Positions 40,953-49,491 of a stretch of 64,000 bases of DNA are shown one piece after another. The notes beneath the pieces were generated by a model, which searched no databases, was not told the origin of the DNA, and saw nothing but the letters and a program-made list of their open reading frames with translations. Each line of letters opens with the position of its first letter. Positions within the stretch are counted from its first letter, which is position 1. The position numbers and the translations under genes are program-made. Origin of the DNA: Anaerolineae bacterium (GTDB lineage Bacteria; Chloroflexota; Anaerolineae; Anaerolineales; UBA4823); the NCBI GenBank assembly GCA_003130835.1, contig QEXX01000088.1:1-64000 (forward strand), given 5' to 3'.

Positions 40953-42122
40953 TCAATGATTCTCTCTGAGAAATAAAAATGGATCGAGATAGTTGTTGAT
41001 CACTTCTTGCTTTATTTTCATTCGGGCGATAAGATAGGAGCGGGACTCGGTTTGTGAGGCTTGCCATCGTAGGGCGCGAATCACATCCAAATTCGGCCAA
41101 TGCGCTGGCCTTTTTGCCAATAGATCGGTATAACAAATGTCAAAGTGCAAATGGGAGCCACTCACGGCATTAGCTGCCAAGCCAATGGAACCAATAGGCT
41201 GACCTCTCTTCACACGTTGCCCGACGCGGACGAAAATCCGATTGTCAACATGACCATATCTCGAAAAGACCGCTTGTTTGCGCCGGTCGCCATTCGGCAA
41301 GGTTACTTTTGCTTCAGGGTGAGAGATCACGATCAGGTTACCCCAACTTCCAGCCCGTCCAGCAAAGGTCACCACTCCATCACCAATACTATAGATTTCC
41401 TTACCACGATCAGCTTCAGTGCCGCCAGGTAAGTTCAAGTCTGCACCGGTGTGATATCCATAGGTGTACCACGATAAAAAGGGATTGGCATCGTACCACT
41501 GCCCCACCCAGATGGGATACTTCCCAAACATCAACCTGCCCGTCGGGAAAGGAGCATTTCGTTCCTCTTGACTACCCACCGGAGCATCAAATCGCGAGAC
41601 CTTACTTGGCGGAGAAAATAGAGGCACCCAACGAACCGGACCATACGCAGCAAGCGCCGGCGGGTCTTCGATGCTGAGGTCATATTGACGAACTTTACCG
41701 ATTTCTCGTCCTAGAGATGGATCAAGGTAAAACTCACCCAGCGGATGCCAGACATCGGATAACTCAGACATATCCACCATGGCGTAGTTATATTCTTCTT
41801 GAACGCCAGAATCGTTATAATTTACCTTATAGGTGATCGTAAAAATGACCCGTTTAGACGTTGAAAACTTAGCCGGCACAAAAATTTCCACCCGATAAGG
41901 TCCAGCAGGGGCACCTGGTGGAAGATAGCGGTCTACCGTTACTTCCAAATTGGGATTGGTCGGACGACACAACACCTCGTAGGTTTGAGATAAGGCCGGG
42001 TCATAACACTTAAACCGTTTCCATTGGCTCTTTAAGAATTCGAGTTTTGCGCCATCCGTAACATGATATTGAATTACATAATTCTCATCTTCATGATTCA
42101 ATACATAAAGGGGCTTTGTCAT
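40953..42122 (-). CDS. M23 (LytM) metallopeptidase-domain protein without signal peptide
   Basis: A 389-residue protein. The C-terminal half is a LytM-type domain: YHTGADLNLPGG supplies the first His and Asp zinc ligands, YGHVDNRIFVRVGQRVKRGQPIGSIG the His-rich loop, and SGSHLHFDI the final His-x-His. The N-terminal half (about residues 1-180) is a beta-rich region of unknown type with PPGAPAGPYRVEIFVPAKFS. No signal peptide or membrane helix is seen from either possible start, which is unusual for a peptidoglycan hydrolase. The ATG at 42122 is preferred to the GTG at 42164 because GGAG lies eight bases upstream. Confidence 0.85.
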   Translation of the reverse strand: MTKPLYVLNHEDENYVIQYHVTDGAKLEFLKSQWKRFKCYDPALSQTYEVLCRPTNPNLEVTVDRYLPPGAPAGPYRVEIFVPAKFSTSKRVIFTITYKVNYNDSGVQEEYNYAMVDMSELSDVWHPLGEFYLDPSLGREIGKVRQYDLSIEDPPALAAYGPVRWVPLFSPPSKVSRFDAPVGSQEERNAPFPTGRLMFGKYPIWVGQWYDANPFLSWYTYGYHTGADLNLPGGTEADRGKEIYSIGDGVVTFAGRAGSWGNLIVISHPEAKVTLPNGDRRKQAVFSRYGHVDNRIFVRVGQRVKRGQPIGSIGLAANAVSGSHLHFDICYTDLLAKRPAHWPNLDVIRALRWQASQTESRSYLIARMKIKQEVINNYLDPFLFLRENH

Positions 42123-42230
42123 CCTAAAGTCTCCATCTAAACCCAAGCATGCTTTCGTTTCCACAAATCACTCAGAGAGCAATCTATCTGACCAACCAGA
42201 GGATACAAGTTTTATTCCAACAGAGGCAAG

Positions 42231-43079
42231 ATGATCACCACCGAGCAAATCCATCGCTATCGCAGGGAAACTTTTCGATTAAGTCAACCCATCCAAAGCC
42301 TTGATGAAGCCATTCAATTTGTCAATACTCGTGGCTTTGTATTCTTATGGCCCATCCAGGAACTTTTGCTTCCCAGTTTGTGGGTAGCGGTAGCTGGAGA
42401 TCGACCTGTACCCAATCAGCATGATGATCCTGCCCACATAACCTGGCGCTGGAAAGATGCCATGCTTAGTAAACAGGTATGGTATTACGCCAAAATTCTG
42501 CGCAAGAAAGCCACCATTCTATCCTTAGAACTCGCTCCCTATTTTTACGCCTTAACAGAAAACTATGGCGATATCGAAAACGACATCTTGATTCTCTACC
42601 GCCAAGGAAAGATAACCCAAGAAGCCAAAGCGGTTTACGAAGCTTTGCTCCATCACGGCCCGTTAGACACCATCCGTCTTCGCCAAGAAGCTCACCTGTC
42701 CTCACCCAATAGTGACGCTCGCTTCAACAAAGCCCTGACCGATCTGCAGGCAGACTTTAAGGTTGTCCCGGTTGGTGTAGCTGAAGCCGGAGCATGGAGA
42801 TACGCGTTTGTTTATGACCTCACCGCAAGGAAATTCCCTTCCATTGTTGAACAAGCCTGCTGGATTAGCGAGGGCAAAGCCTATGCAAAAATCCTGCAGA
42901 CCTACCTAACCTCCATTGGTGCAGGCACCTTACAGCATATCCGCAAACTCTTCTTATGGGAAAGTTCAACAATCCTTAAGACCCTAGAACGGCTGCTCGA
43001 GCAAAAACAGATTGTGGTTGAAACACTGCAAGGACAAGATGAAACGTGGTACTGTGTCACCCAGATTTTAGATAAATGA
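42231..43079 (+). CDS. AlkZ/YcaQ-like winged-helix protein
   Basis: A 282-residue protein. The pattern AIQFVNTRGFVFLWPIQELLLPSLW, the LHHGPLDTIRLRQEAHL winged-helix region and ALTDLQADFKVVPVGVAEAGAWRYAFVYDL resembles proteins annotated as AlkZ-like DNA glycosylases (YcaQ family, which unhook interstrand crosslinks). The catalytic Gln-x-Asp/Gln motif of true AlkZ is not obvious here, so glycosylase activity is uncertain. Cytoplasmic; GAGG-type site before the ATG. It stands alone between the divergent M23 gene and fbp. Confidence 0.6.
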   Translation: MITTEQIHRYRRETFRLSQPIQSLDEAIQFVNTRGFVFLWPIQELLLPSLWVAVAGDRPVPNQHDDPAHITWRWKDAMLSKQVWYYAKILRKKATILSLELAPYFYALTENYGDIENDILILYRQGKITQEAKAVYEALLHHGPLDTIRLRQEAHLSSPNSDARFNKALTDLQADFKVVPVGVAEAGAWRYAFVYDLTARKFPSIVEQACWISEGKAYAKILQTYLTSIGAGTLQHIRKLFLWESSTILKTLERLLEQKQIVVETLQGQDETWYCVTQILDK

Positions 43080-43157
43080 CTATAGCAAAAACCATGAAAT
43101 CTCGCTATACTACTAGAAGAAGGTTTGTATACCCAAGATCATCATGAAGGAGAAAAT

Positions 43158-44192
43158 ATGAGCGCGCCCGTGACCTATTCATCCGACTCAATCATCACCA
43201 TTGAAAGACATATCCTTGAGGAACAAAAAAGTTATCCTGAAGCAACCGGCGTCTTGACTTCATTGCTATATGACATCGCTCTGGTGGGTAAATACATCGC
43301 TAGTCGCATCTCTAGAGCTGGATTGATGGACATTCTCGGCGCAACGGCTTCGATCAACGTCCAGGGAGAAGTCGTCATGCGGCTTGATGAGCTGGCTGAT
43401 GAGACAATTATTCGCCTTAACCAACATACCGGCCGTCTAGCTGTGATGGCTTCTGAAGAGCATCCAGATATTATCCCGATTCCAGAACAATACCCAACTG
43501 GGAAATATGTCTTATTATTTGATCCCTTAGATGGGTCTTCAAACATTGACGTGAATGCCCCGGTCGGGACGATCTTCTCCATCTATCGCCGCATCTCCGA
43601 AGAGGGACCTGGAACCTTAGCCGACTGTCTCCAACCCGGCAAGAATATGGTAGCCGGTGGGTATATTTTGTTTGGGACAAGCACAATGTTAGTATATACC
43701 TCAGGAAACGGCACGCATGGCTTTACCTTGGATCCCATGCTCGGTGAATTTTTGCTTTCTCATCCGAATATCCAAATCCCTTCCAAGCCGAAATACTACA
43801 GCGTCAATCAAGGATATGACATCTATTGGAGTGAAGGGGTGCGCAAATTTACCGAATACCTGCAAGGCAAAGACGGGCAGATCAAACCGCTTTCAAGCCG
43901 TTATATCGGCTCCCTCGTTGGCGACTTTCACCGCACCCTGCTGACCGGTGGCATTTTTTATTACCCGGCAGATAAAAAAGACCCCAAACGGCCAACGGGT
44001 AAATTGCGTCTGTTGTACGAAGCTGCTCCGCTTGCTTTTGTCATGGCTCAAGCAGGTGGCTATGCCTCCGACGGACATCAGGATATTCTCGAAATCGTAC
44101 CTCACGATCTTCATCAGCGAGTTCCTCTGTATATCGGCAATCGGGAATTGGTAGAAAAAGCCGAAGAGTTTATCCGCACCTACGATTCCTAG
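43158..44192 (+). CDS. fbp: Class I fructose-1,6-bisphosphatase
   Basis: A 344-residue gluconeogenic phosphatase. [26 protein letters not shown] contains the metal-binding Asp-Pro-Leu-Asp-Gly core, and the upstream MASEEHP the first Glu. [26 protein letters not shown] and [25 protein letters not shown] are the substrate-binding and C-terminal metal sites. The ATG at 43158 follows AAGGAGA; an in-frame upstream ATG lacks a site. A possible -10 TATACT is at 43106-43111. A long-loop terminator follows. Confidence 0.96.
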   Translation: MSAPVTYSSDSIITIERHILEEQKSYPEATGVLTSLLYDIALVGKYIASRISRAGLMDILGATASINVQGEVVMRLDELADETIIRLNQHTGRLAVMASEEHPDIIPIPEQYPTGKYVLLFDPLDGSSNIDVNAPVGTIFSIYRRISEEGPGTLADCLQPGKNMVAGGYILFGTSTMLVYTSGNGTHGFTLDPMLGEFLLSHPNIQIPSKPKYYSVNQGYDIYWSEGVRKFTEYLQGKDGQIKPLSSRYIGSLVGDFHRTLLTGGIFYYPADKKDPKRPTGKLRLLYEAAPLAFVMAQAGGYASDGHQDILEIVPHDLHQRVPLYIGNRELVEKAEEFIRTYDS

Positions 44193-44262
44193 CCTTCATG
44201 GATTGATCAGCAAAGAGATCAACAACAAAGCAAGTCTAAGGTCTTAGCTCCATTATTCAAAT

Positions 44263-44312
44263 GCGACGAAGCGATCAAAGCGAAATAAAAGCAAAAGCTT
44301 CGTCGCTTTATT
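44263..44312 (+). terminator. Terminator-like hairpin after fbp
   Basis: GCGACGAAGC (44263-44272) pairs perfectly with GCTTCGTCGC (44297-44306) across a 24-base loop, followed by TTTATTTT. Stable, but the loop is long for a classical terminator. Confidence 0.65.
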
Positions 44313-44356
44313 TTCGGATACAATACATTTTATGACTCTACTGAAAAAAGCCTATT

Positions 44357-44426
44357 CACCACGAAGACACAAAGGTGCTAAGACTGTATAATAATAATGA
44401 AAACTTCGTGTCTTTGTGTCTTTGTG
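44357..44426. repeat. CACGAAG/ACACAAAG-type inverted repeat element
   Basis: Within the 317-base gap between fbp and the next lipoprotein gene, CACCACGAAGACACAAAGG (from 44357) faces an inverted, longer arm built from CTTCGTGTCTTTGTGTC and further TTTGTGAC-like units ending at 44426. About 25 bases separate the arms. This resembles a widespread but poorly explained intergenic repeat family seen in unrelated bacteria. No protein is encoded. The rest of the gap holds only the fbp terminator and a Shine-Dalgarno site. Confidence 0.7.
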
Positions 44427-44509
44427 ACTTTGTGCTCCCATACCCTTTTTGCAGTGGACTCATGTTATTCAAGATTTAAGCCGTATATTGCCTGTCAAAG
44501 GAGCAAAAC

Positions 44510-45190
44510 ATGCCTCCCTTTTCATCAAGATCGATAAAATTCTTCCTGATAGTGATCTTGTTCGTCGCTTCGCTTGCCTGCAATCTTATTACAGGCTTTT
44601 TCCAAAACTTCGAGCAAGTGAAATCAACGGTGGTGTCAATCGCCACCGATGCAAAAGGCGGTCAAGAAGCTATGGCGACGGCCTATGCCCTCGCCACTCA
44701 ACTTGCCGGCAACCAGTTTGTGGAAACCGCAAAAGCCATAGCAACCGAGGTGGGCAAATCTGGGGCTGCTGAAACCCTGCAAGCTGTCATCACCGAGCAA
44801 GCGCCGGGCATAGAGGAGACCCTCCAGGCCTTTTTGACCCAAAATGTGCCAGAACTTGAAGGGACAGCCAAGGCTCTGCTCACCCAAGTTCCGTTGCCTT
44901 CAACCTCGCCTCCCGACGACATCCCTATTGTACAGGGAGACATACAAAATTTGCTCACCTCCAACAACACCCTCACCTATCAAGTTTCTATGCCTTTAGC
45001 CGACGTGGTAGCTTTTTATAAAACTGAAATGCCCAAGAAAGGTTGGAGCTTCCAACCAGCTACATCCAGTGAACTTGAGAACGCATCCGTCTTGAACTTC
45101 ATCAAAGAGAATCGTTCAGCTTCGATCACCATTAGCCTAAATCCCATCAACCAAAAAACCATGGTGGTCATCGTCCTTCAAAATCCATAA
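44510..45190 (+). CDS. Lipoprotein of unknown function
   Basis: A 226-residue lipoprotein. The N-terminal helix ends in the lipobox VASLAC. Residues about 30-130 are Ala/Thr/Gln-rich helix (ATAYALATQLAGNQFVETAKAIATE-like repeats). The C-terminal domain, DIPIVQGDIQNLLTSNNTLTYQVSMPLADVVAFYKTEMPKKGW, has the FY-x5-GW pattern of small Chloroflexi secreted domains of unknown role. AAGGAGC precedes the ATG. The nitroreductase gene is 13 bases downstream, so the two may be cotranscribed. Confidence 0.7.
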   Translation: MPPFSSRSIKFFLIVILFVASLACNLITGFFQNFEQVKSTVVSIATDAKGGQEAMATAYALATQLAGNQFVETAKAIATEVGKSGAAETLQAVITEQAPGIEETLQAFLTQNVPELEGTAKALLTQVPLPSTSPPDDIPIVQGDIQNLLTSNNTLTYQVSMPLADVVAFYKTEMPKKGWSFQPATSSELENASVLNFIKENRSASITISLNPINQKTMVVIVLQNP

Positions 45191-45203
45191 GGAGGTAAAG
45201 AAA

Positions 45204-45722
45204 ATGGCTCTTTCAGTTGCTGAAGCTATCCGAACAAAACGAGCAGTGCGTCAATTTGCCGATAAGCCTCTATCAAAGGATGAAATCTATGCAATCCTAA
45301 ATGCCGGTCGAAGAGCCCAATCTTCCAAAAACACGCAACCGTGGCATTTTATCGCTATTCAGGAGCGTGAACGGCTAATTGCGCTTTCTAAGCTAGGAGA
45401 TTGGGCCGGTCACCTTGCCAGCGCCGCCCTCGGTGTAGCCATCCTGACTCGCGATCCAGCCGAAAGGTTTTCCATCATGTTTGACGCAGGACAGGCGGCC
45501 GCCTACATGCAATTGGCTGCTTGGGAAATGGGAATTGGCTCTTGCTTGGCATCCATTTATCAACCTGAGGAAGCGAGGAAACTGCTTGAATTTCCAGCTG
45601 AATATCATTTGAGAATCGCCATTTCATTTGGCTACCCTCTTGACACCAATGTTTTAACCTCACCACCGCGTAAAGGAGGGCGGAAGCCTCTACAAGAAAT
45701 TGTCCATTGGGAAAAATGGTAA
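45204..45722 (+). CDS. Nitroreductase-family flavoprotein
   Basis: A 172-residue FMN-dependent oxidoreductase. The N-terminal AIRTKRAVRQFADKPLSKDEI and NAGRRAQSSKNTQPWHFIAI hold the FMN phosphate contacts; the dimer-interface segment DAGQAAAYMQLAAWEMGIGSCLASIY and the SFGYPLD block are typical. Cytoplasmic. AAGGAGGT lies upstream of the ATG. Physiological substrate unknown. Confidence 0.88.
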   Translation: MALSVAEAIRTKRAVRQFADKPLSKDEIYAILNAGRRAQSSKNTQPWHFIAIQERERLIALSKLGDWAGHLASAALGVAILTRDPAERFSIMFDAGQAAAYMQLAAWEMGIGSCLASIYQPEEARKLLEFPAEYHLRIAISFGYPLDTNVLTSPPRKGGRKPLQEIVHWEKW

Positions 45723-45732
45723 ACGAGGCAAA

Positions 45733-46557
45733 CTACGGATGGGACTCAGAAGGTTGGATGGTTTTGCCCAAGAGTGACAAGATTTCTGAGGCGGCTTCTT
45801 CGATCGGCTTAAGGGAAACGTCCACCAAGGGCCAGTCCTTGCGGCGTTCAAAAATTTGATACGCATAAGCCAATTCTTGATGAATGTATTCTATATCAGC
45901 ATATCTATGCGCAATCGTACCCATGCGCTCGATGCGTACTTTACGCAATTCTGCTAATCGCTGTGGATTAATCACCAACCCAACCACCCGATGTTTGGGC
46001 AATTGAAAGAGTTCCTTAGGTGGCTCTACCCCCAAAACGATCGGCACATTGGCTACCTTCCAGCCTCGATAAGCAAGGTAGAAACTCGTGGGCGTTTTGG
46101 ATGTGCGCGAGACACCCACAAGCACAATGTCAGCATCATCCAATTCATGAGGATTCTTGCCATCGTCGTGTCGCACCGTATAGTCGATTGCCTCAATCCG
46201 TTCTAGATAGCCCCGATCAAAGGGAGTCATCCCACCTGGTATCCCTTTGGGTTTTATGGAAAACATCTCCGACAAACGCACCAATAATGGCCCCATTATA
46301 TCGATAGTAGTTACATCCAGCAATCGTCCCTCAGTGACCATCAAATGTCTCAATTCCTCTGAGACAAGCGTATGGACAATAATCCCCTTATACTTGGCAG
46401 CTTCGGCGAGTATCTGATAAACCTGTTCTTTGGTGCGAATCTCGCCAATCCGAATCACCTCCACATCTTGAGCATCGAATTGAATCAAAGCCGACTTGAC
46501 GACTCGTTCTGCAGTTGCTCCAGAGGCATCGGAAACGGTATAGATTCGATGCGTCAT
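45733..46557 (-). CDS. ppsR: Kinase-pyrophosphorylase PpsR (PPDK/PEP synthase regulator)
   Basis: A 274-residue DUF299 protein that phosphorylates and dephosphorylates PEP synthase or pyruvate phosphate dikinase, gating pyruvate to PEP flux. IYTVSDASGATAERVVKSAL is the N-terminal signature, the P-loop-like VLVGVSRTSKTPTSFYLAYRG the nucleotide site, and VGLVINPQRLAELRKVRIERMG the C-terminal block. It begins 16 bases after the sensor kinase gene, apparently as the last gene of the peptide-prenyltransferase-kinase operon. Its target enzyme is not encoded in the window. Confidence 0.94.
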   Translation of the reverse strand: MTHRIYTVSDASGATAERVVKSALIQFDAQDVEVIRIGEIRTKEQVYQILAEAAKYKGIIVHTLVSEELRHLMVTEGRLLDVTTIDIMGPLLVRLSEMFSIKPKGIPGGMTPFDRGYLERIEAIDYTVRHDDGKNPHELDDADIVLVGVSRTSKTPTSFYLAYRGWKVANVPIVLGVEPPKELFQLPKHRVVGLVINPQRLAELRKVRIERMGTIAHRYADIEYIHQELAYAYQIFERRKDWPLVDVSLKPIEEAASEILSLLGKTIQPSESHP

Positions 46558-46573
46558 AGAAAATACTCCTTAT

Positions 46574-49402
46574 TTACCAAGTGGGCAAACAAAGTCGAAA
46601 GGCGCTTCCAGCTCCAATCTTGCTCTCTACCTCGATTTGTCCTTGATGAAGTTCAATGATTTCCTTGACGATCGCCAGTCCTAAACCGGTGCCATGAATC
46701 TTGGATTGACGCACGGAACGCCCGCGATAAAACCGTTCAAAAATATGGGGTAAATCTTCTTCGCTAATGCCAATGCCGCTATCCCGAATTTCTAGGTAAA
46801 TCCGCTCGCCATTTTGCCAACTGGTTACTTTTACCCACCCTGTTGGTGTGTATTGGATAGCATTTCCGATCAGGTTTTGAATTGCTCTCGATAGGTAATG
46901 GGCTTCCCCCCGTACAACGGCAGGAGCTGAAAGATCGGTTATCAACTCCAAGCCAACTTGTTGAGCCGCCGGGGTGTAAGCGGTTATCGCTTGCTCAACC
47001 AACAAATTCAAATCGACCGGTTCGAATTCAATCTTACGCGTTTTTCCTATCGCCAATCGCGAGAGATCCAAAATATCCTCAACCAGGCGGCGCAACAATT
47101 GGCTCTGATCTTTTAGCACCTGAATATATTCCGTCTTCTTATGCTCTGGTGCTATTTCGAGCAACTCAAGATACAGGCCGATATTTGTCGTCGGCGTGCG
47201 CAGTTCATGCGATACATCCGCAACAAAGATGTCTTTGAGTCGTTCCAATTCTTTCCGATAGGTAATATCCCGCTGGGTAGCGACATAATTAATGAGTTGA
47301 CCGTTTTGATCGCGTACAGGAGCAATCGTAAGAAGGATATCGTAGGGTTCACCATTTTTTCGTTGGTGAAGAAGTTCACCACTCCACACATCGCCTTTTA
47401 GCAGTGCAGCTTGGATCGCTTCAATTGTAGAGACTGGATTATAGAGACCCAGCCAGTCGAAGTAATTCTGATGGATCAGCTCATGTTCTTCGTAGGAGGT
47501 TTGCACTTCCATCGCATGATTGATCAACTCGATCGAACCATTCAAGTCTGTCACCACCACCCCATCCCCCACACTTGCCAAAATCGCTTCCACCCGTTTC
47601 TTAGCTTCAAAAAGTTCCTTTGTCCGTTCTTGAACACGCAGTTCCAATTCGCTGGCATATTGCTGTAATTGATTCAGCAAGTGGATATTTTCAATCACCG
47701 GACCGAGGTTTCGGGAAACCACGCGTAAGATATCCATATCTTCAGCACTAAAGACATCACCCCCATATTTTGGTCCCAAAGCCAGTAATCCTTTGACAGT
47801 TTGATGGCTAATAATCGGCACCCATAAATGAGCTTGAGCACTACCTAACAATTGAAATTCTTCGGGTGAGAGTTTCGCTTGTGCAAGGGCATGGGCTATG
47901 GTTCTTCTCTCTTCCTCCCCCACTTTCAAAAGGAATTCAAGGCTGCTTCGGGGCAAAACCGTTGTATCCCCTACTTCAGGATTCTCCTGTAAAACTGCGC
48001 CTTCTGGAGCAACCGCTACCACTGAGAAATCGCCATGAATGTCGGTCAAGAAAATACAGGCATCAGCAATGCGTAAGGTTTTGACTAACCGCTTGCTGAC
48101 CTCCTTAGCTAATGCATTCAGATCATTGATATGTTCCAATCCAGAGGTGATTTGCAATACCGCTGAGCGGTAATCATACCAGCCTCCATAAAACAAGGTA
48201 TCCACCAAGCGCTGAGTGTAGCGTGAAATGGGTAAAACGCTGGTTGCCAGCAATAAGATGATTAAGGTATTGAGGGCAGGATCAAAAAGCAACTGTTTGG
48301 GCAGGAATCGATCGAAAATTGAAAAAATGCCTAAGTAGATGCCCACCAAAGTAAAAAATACAATCAATACTGTCACCCCTCGATTGATGTGCCGTTCGAT
48401 TTCAATTAATCGATAACGGAAGACCGCATATCCGTAAACCAGCGGTAAAGCTGATAAAAAGATAAAGATAACGGGTGTAGCTAGTAAAGTGCGATTGAGC
48501 AAGACTTCTGGTAATAAATAGGTGGTAATGAGTGGCAAAGCTGCAAGCAATCCCCCCAATAATACGAGGCGAATCTTGGCACGGGCACTACTGCTGGTTG
48601 TGTGTTGGTAGTTATAGTGAAGCAAAATGACACAGATCAATAAGTTGAAAGCTAAGAACAACCGCGAGAGTGGCATCAGAAATGAGAGCAAAGGATGGTC
48701 TTGGAGGTTAGCTGTTCCCCAGAGTAGATGCATTATTCCCCCCAGAAAACCGATCAAGTACAAAAGCAGTAAAACTCCTCGACGCTGAAATTGTTTTTTC
48801 TCTTGAGGAAAATGTAAGTGAAAATGCACCGAGATCGGGCCGACGATCCACCAGAGAAAATAATACAGATCAAGCACAATCGAGGGTGCCAAACCAGAGG
48901 CTTGTCCAGCCGTGAGCAATAAGCCTGAAGCTAAAAAGAACCAGAAAAACAAACGCGTTGTTGGAGAGCGCGGTGCATAAGCTTCAACTGCCAGCGCCAC
49001 AAACAAAAATACCGCAGCCACAAACAAAGGGGTTAACCTTCGAAGCAATTCAGAGGGAGGCGGAGCAGTCAGCACAACAGGCACAACCACCTTTGCCTCC
49101 CCCCTTTGCACAAGGAAATCAACAGTATCCCCAACATGTTTTCCCCCATACCAAGCTGACGCGTCAGACAATGGCTCACCATCGATCTCCAAGAGAATAT
49201 CCCCTACCTCAAAAGACGGAGGCCCTTTGCTTACTGCAACTGCAAGAATTTGATGAGAAGCTGATAAGCCTCGGATGCCATCATCTGGGTACTTGCTGAC
49301 CAGAATGGCCACCCAGACGATCACACTAAAAGCGAAAAGCCCGACCAAAAAAGGAAAGCTAAGACGAAGTCTAGGGGAGGGCTGAAAGGGGATTGATTGC
49401 AT
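46574..49402 (-). CDS. ComP-like PDZ/multi-helix sensor histidine kinase
   Basis: A 942-residue membrane kinase. One helix (16-36) is followed by a PDZ-like extracytoplasmic domain (about 45-112, VGDILLEIDGEPLSD), then eight or nine further helices (124-395). The cytoplasmic part has a GAF-like region (about 420-570), a coiled coil, a PAS domain (about 605-720), the H-box VSHELRTP with His732, the N-box NLIGNA, and DSGIGIS/GTGLGLAI of the ATPase. The single helix-PDZ-polytopic order, and the GDI-L-I---PSD-like PDZ core, resemble Bacillus ComP, the receptor of prenylated ComX, but the kinase core is HisKA rather than HisKA_3. It lies 89 bases downstream of the ComQ-like gene without a terminator. 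No response regulator is adjacent. Confidence 0.88.
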   Translation of the reverse strand: MQSIPFQPSPRLRLSFPFLVGLFAFSVIVWVAILVSKYPDDGIRGLSASHQILAVAVSKGPPSFEVGDILLEIDGEPLSDASAWYGGKHVGDTVDFLVQRGEAKVVVPVVLTAPPPSELLRRLTPLFVAAVFLFVALAVEAYAPRSPTTRLFFWFFLASGLLLTAGQASGLAPSIVLDLYYFLWWIVGPISVHFHLHFPQEKKQFQRRGVLLLLYLIGFLGGIMHLLWGTANLQDHPLLSFLMPLSRLFLAFNLLICVILLHYNYQHTTSSSARAKIRLVLLGGLLAALPLITTYLLPEVLLNRTLLATPVIFIFLSALPLVYGYAVFRYRLIEIERHINRGVTVLIVFFTLVGIYLGIFSIFDRFLPKQLLFDPALNTLIILLLATSVLPISRYTQRLVDTLFYGGWYDYRSAVLQITSGLEHINDLNALAKEVSKRLVKTLRIADACIFLTDIHGDFSVVAVAPEGAVLQENPEVGDTTVLPRSSLEFLLKVGEEERRTIAHALAQAKLSPEEFQLLGSAQAHLWVPIISHQTVKGLLALGPKYGGDVFSAEDMDILRVVSRNLGPVIENIHLLNQLQQYASELELRVQERTKELFEAKKRVEAILASVGDGVVVTDLNGSIELINHAMEVQTSYEEHELIHQNYFDWLGLYNPVSTIEAIQAALLKGDVWSGELLHQRKNGEPYDILLTIAPVRDQNGQLINYVATQRDITYRKELERLKDIFVADVSHELRTPTTNIGLYLELLEIAPEHKKTEYIQVLKDQSQLLRRLVEDILDLSRLAIGKTRKIEFEPVDLNLLVEQAITAYTPAAQQVGLELITDLSAPAVVRGEAHYLSRAIQNLIGNAIQYTPTGWVKVTSWQNGERIYLEIRDSGIGISEEDLPHIFERFYRGRSVRQSKIHGTGLGLAIVKEIIELHQGQIEVESKIGAGSAFRLCLPTW

Positions 49403-49491
49403 AGGGTTTAGTTTACTACGTTATCAGAAGAGGTGCAACTTGAATGTCCAAGCGTCCAAACATCGATGTTGACTGCAGGCTCGAAAATACC

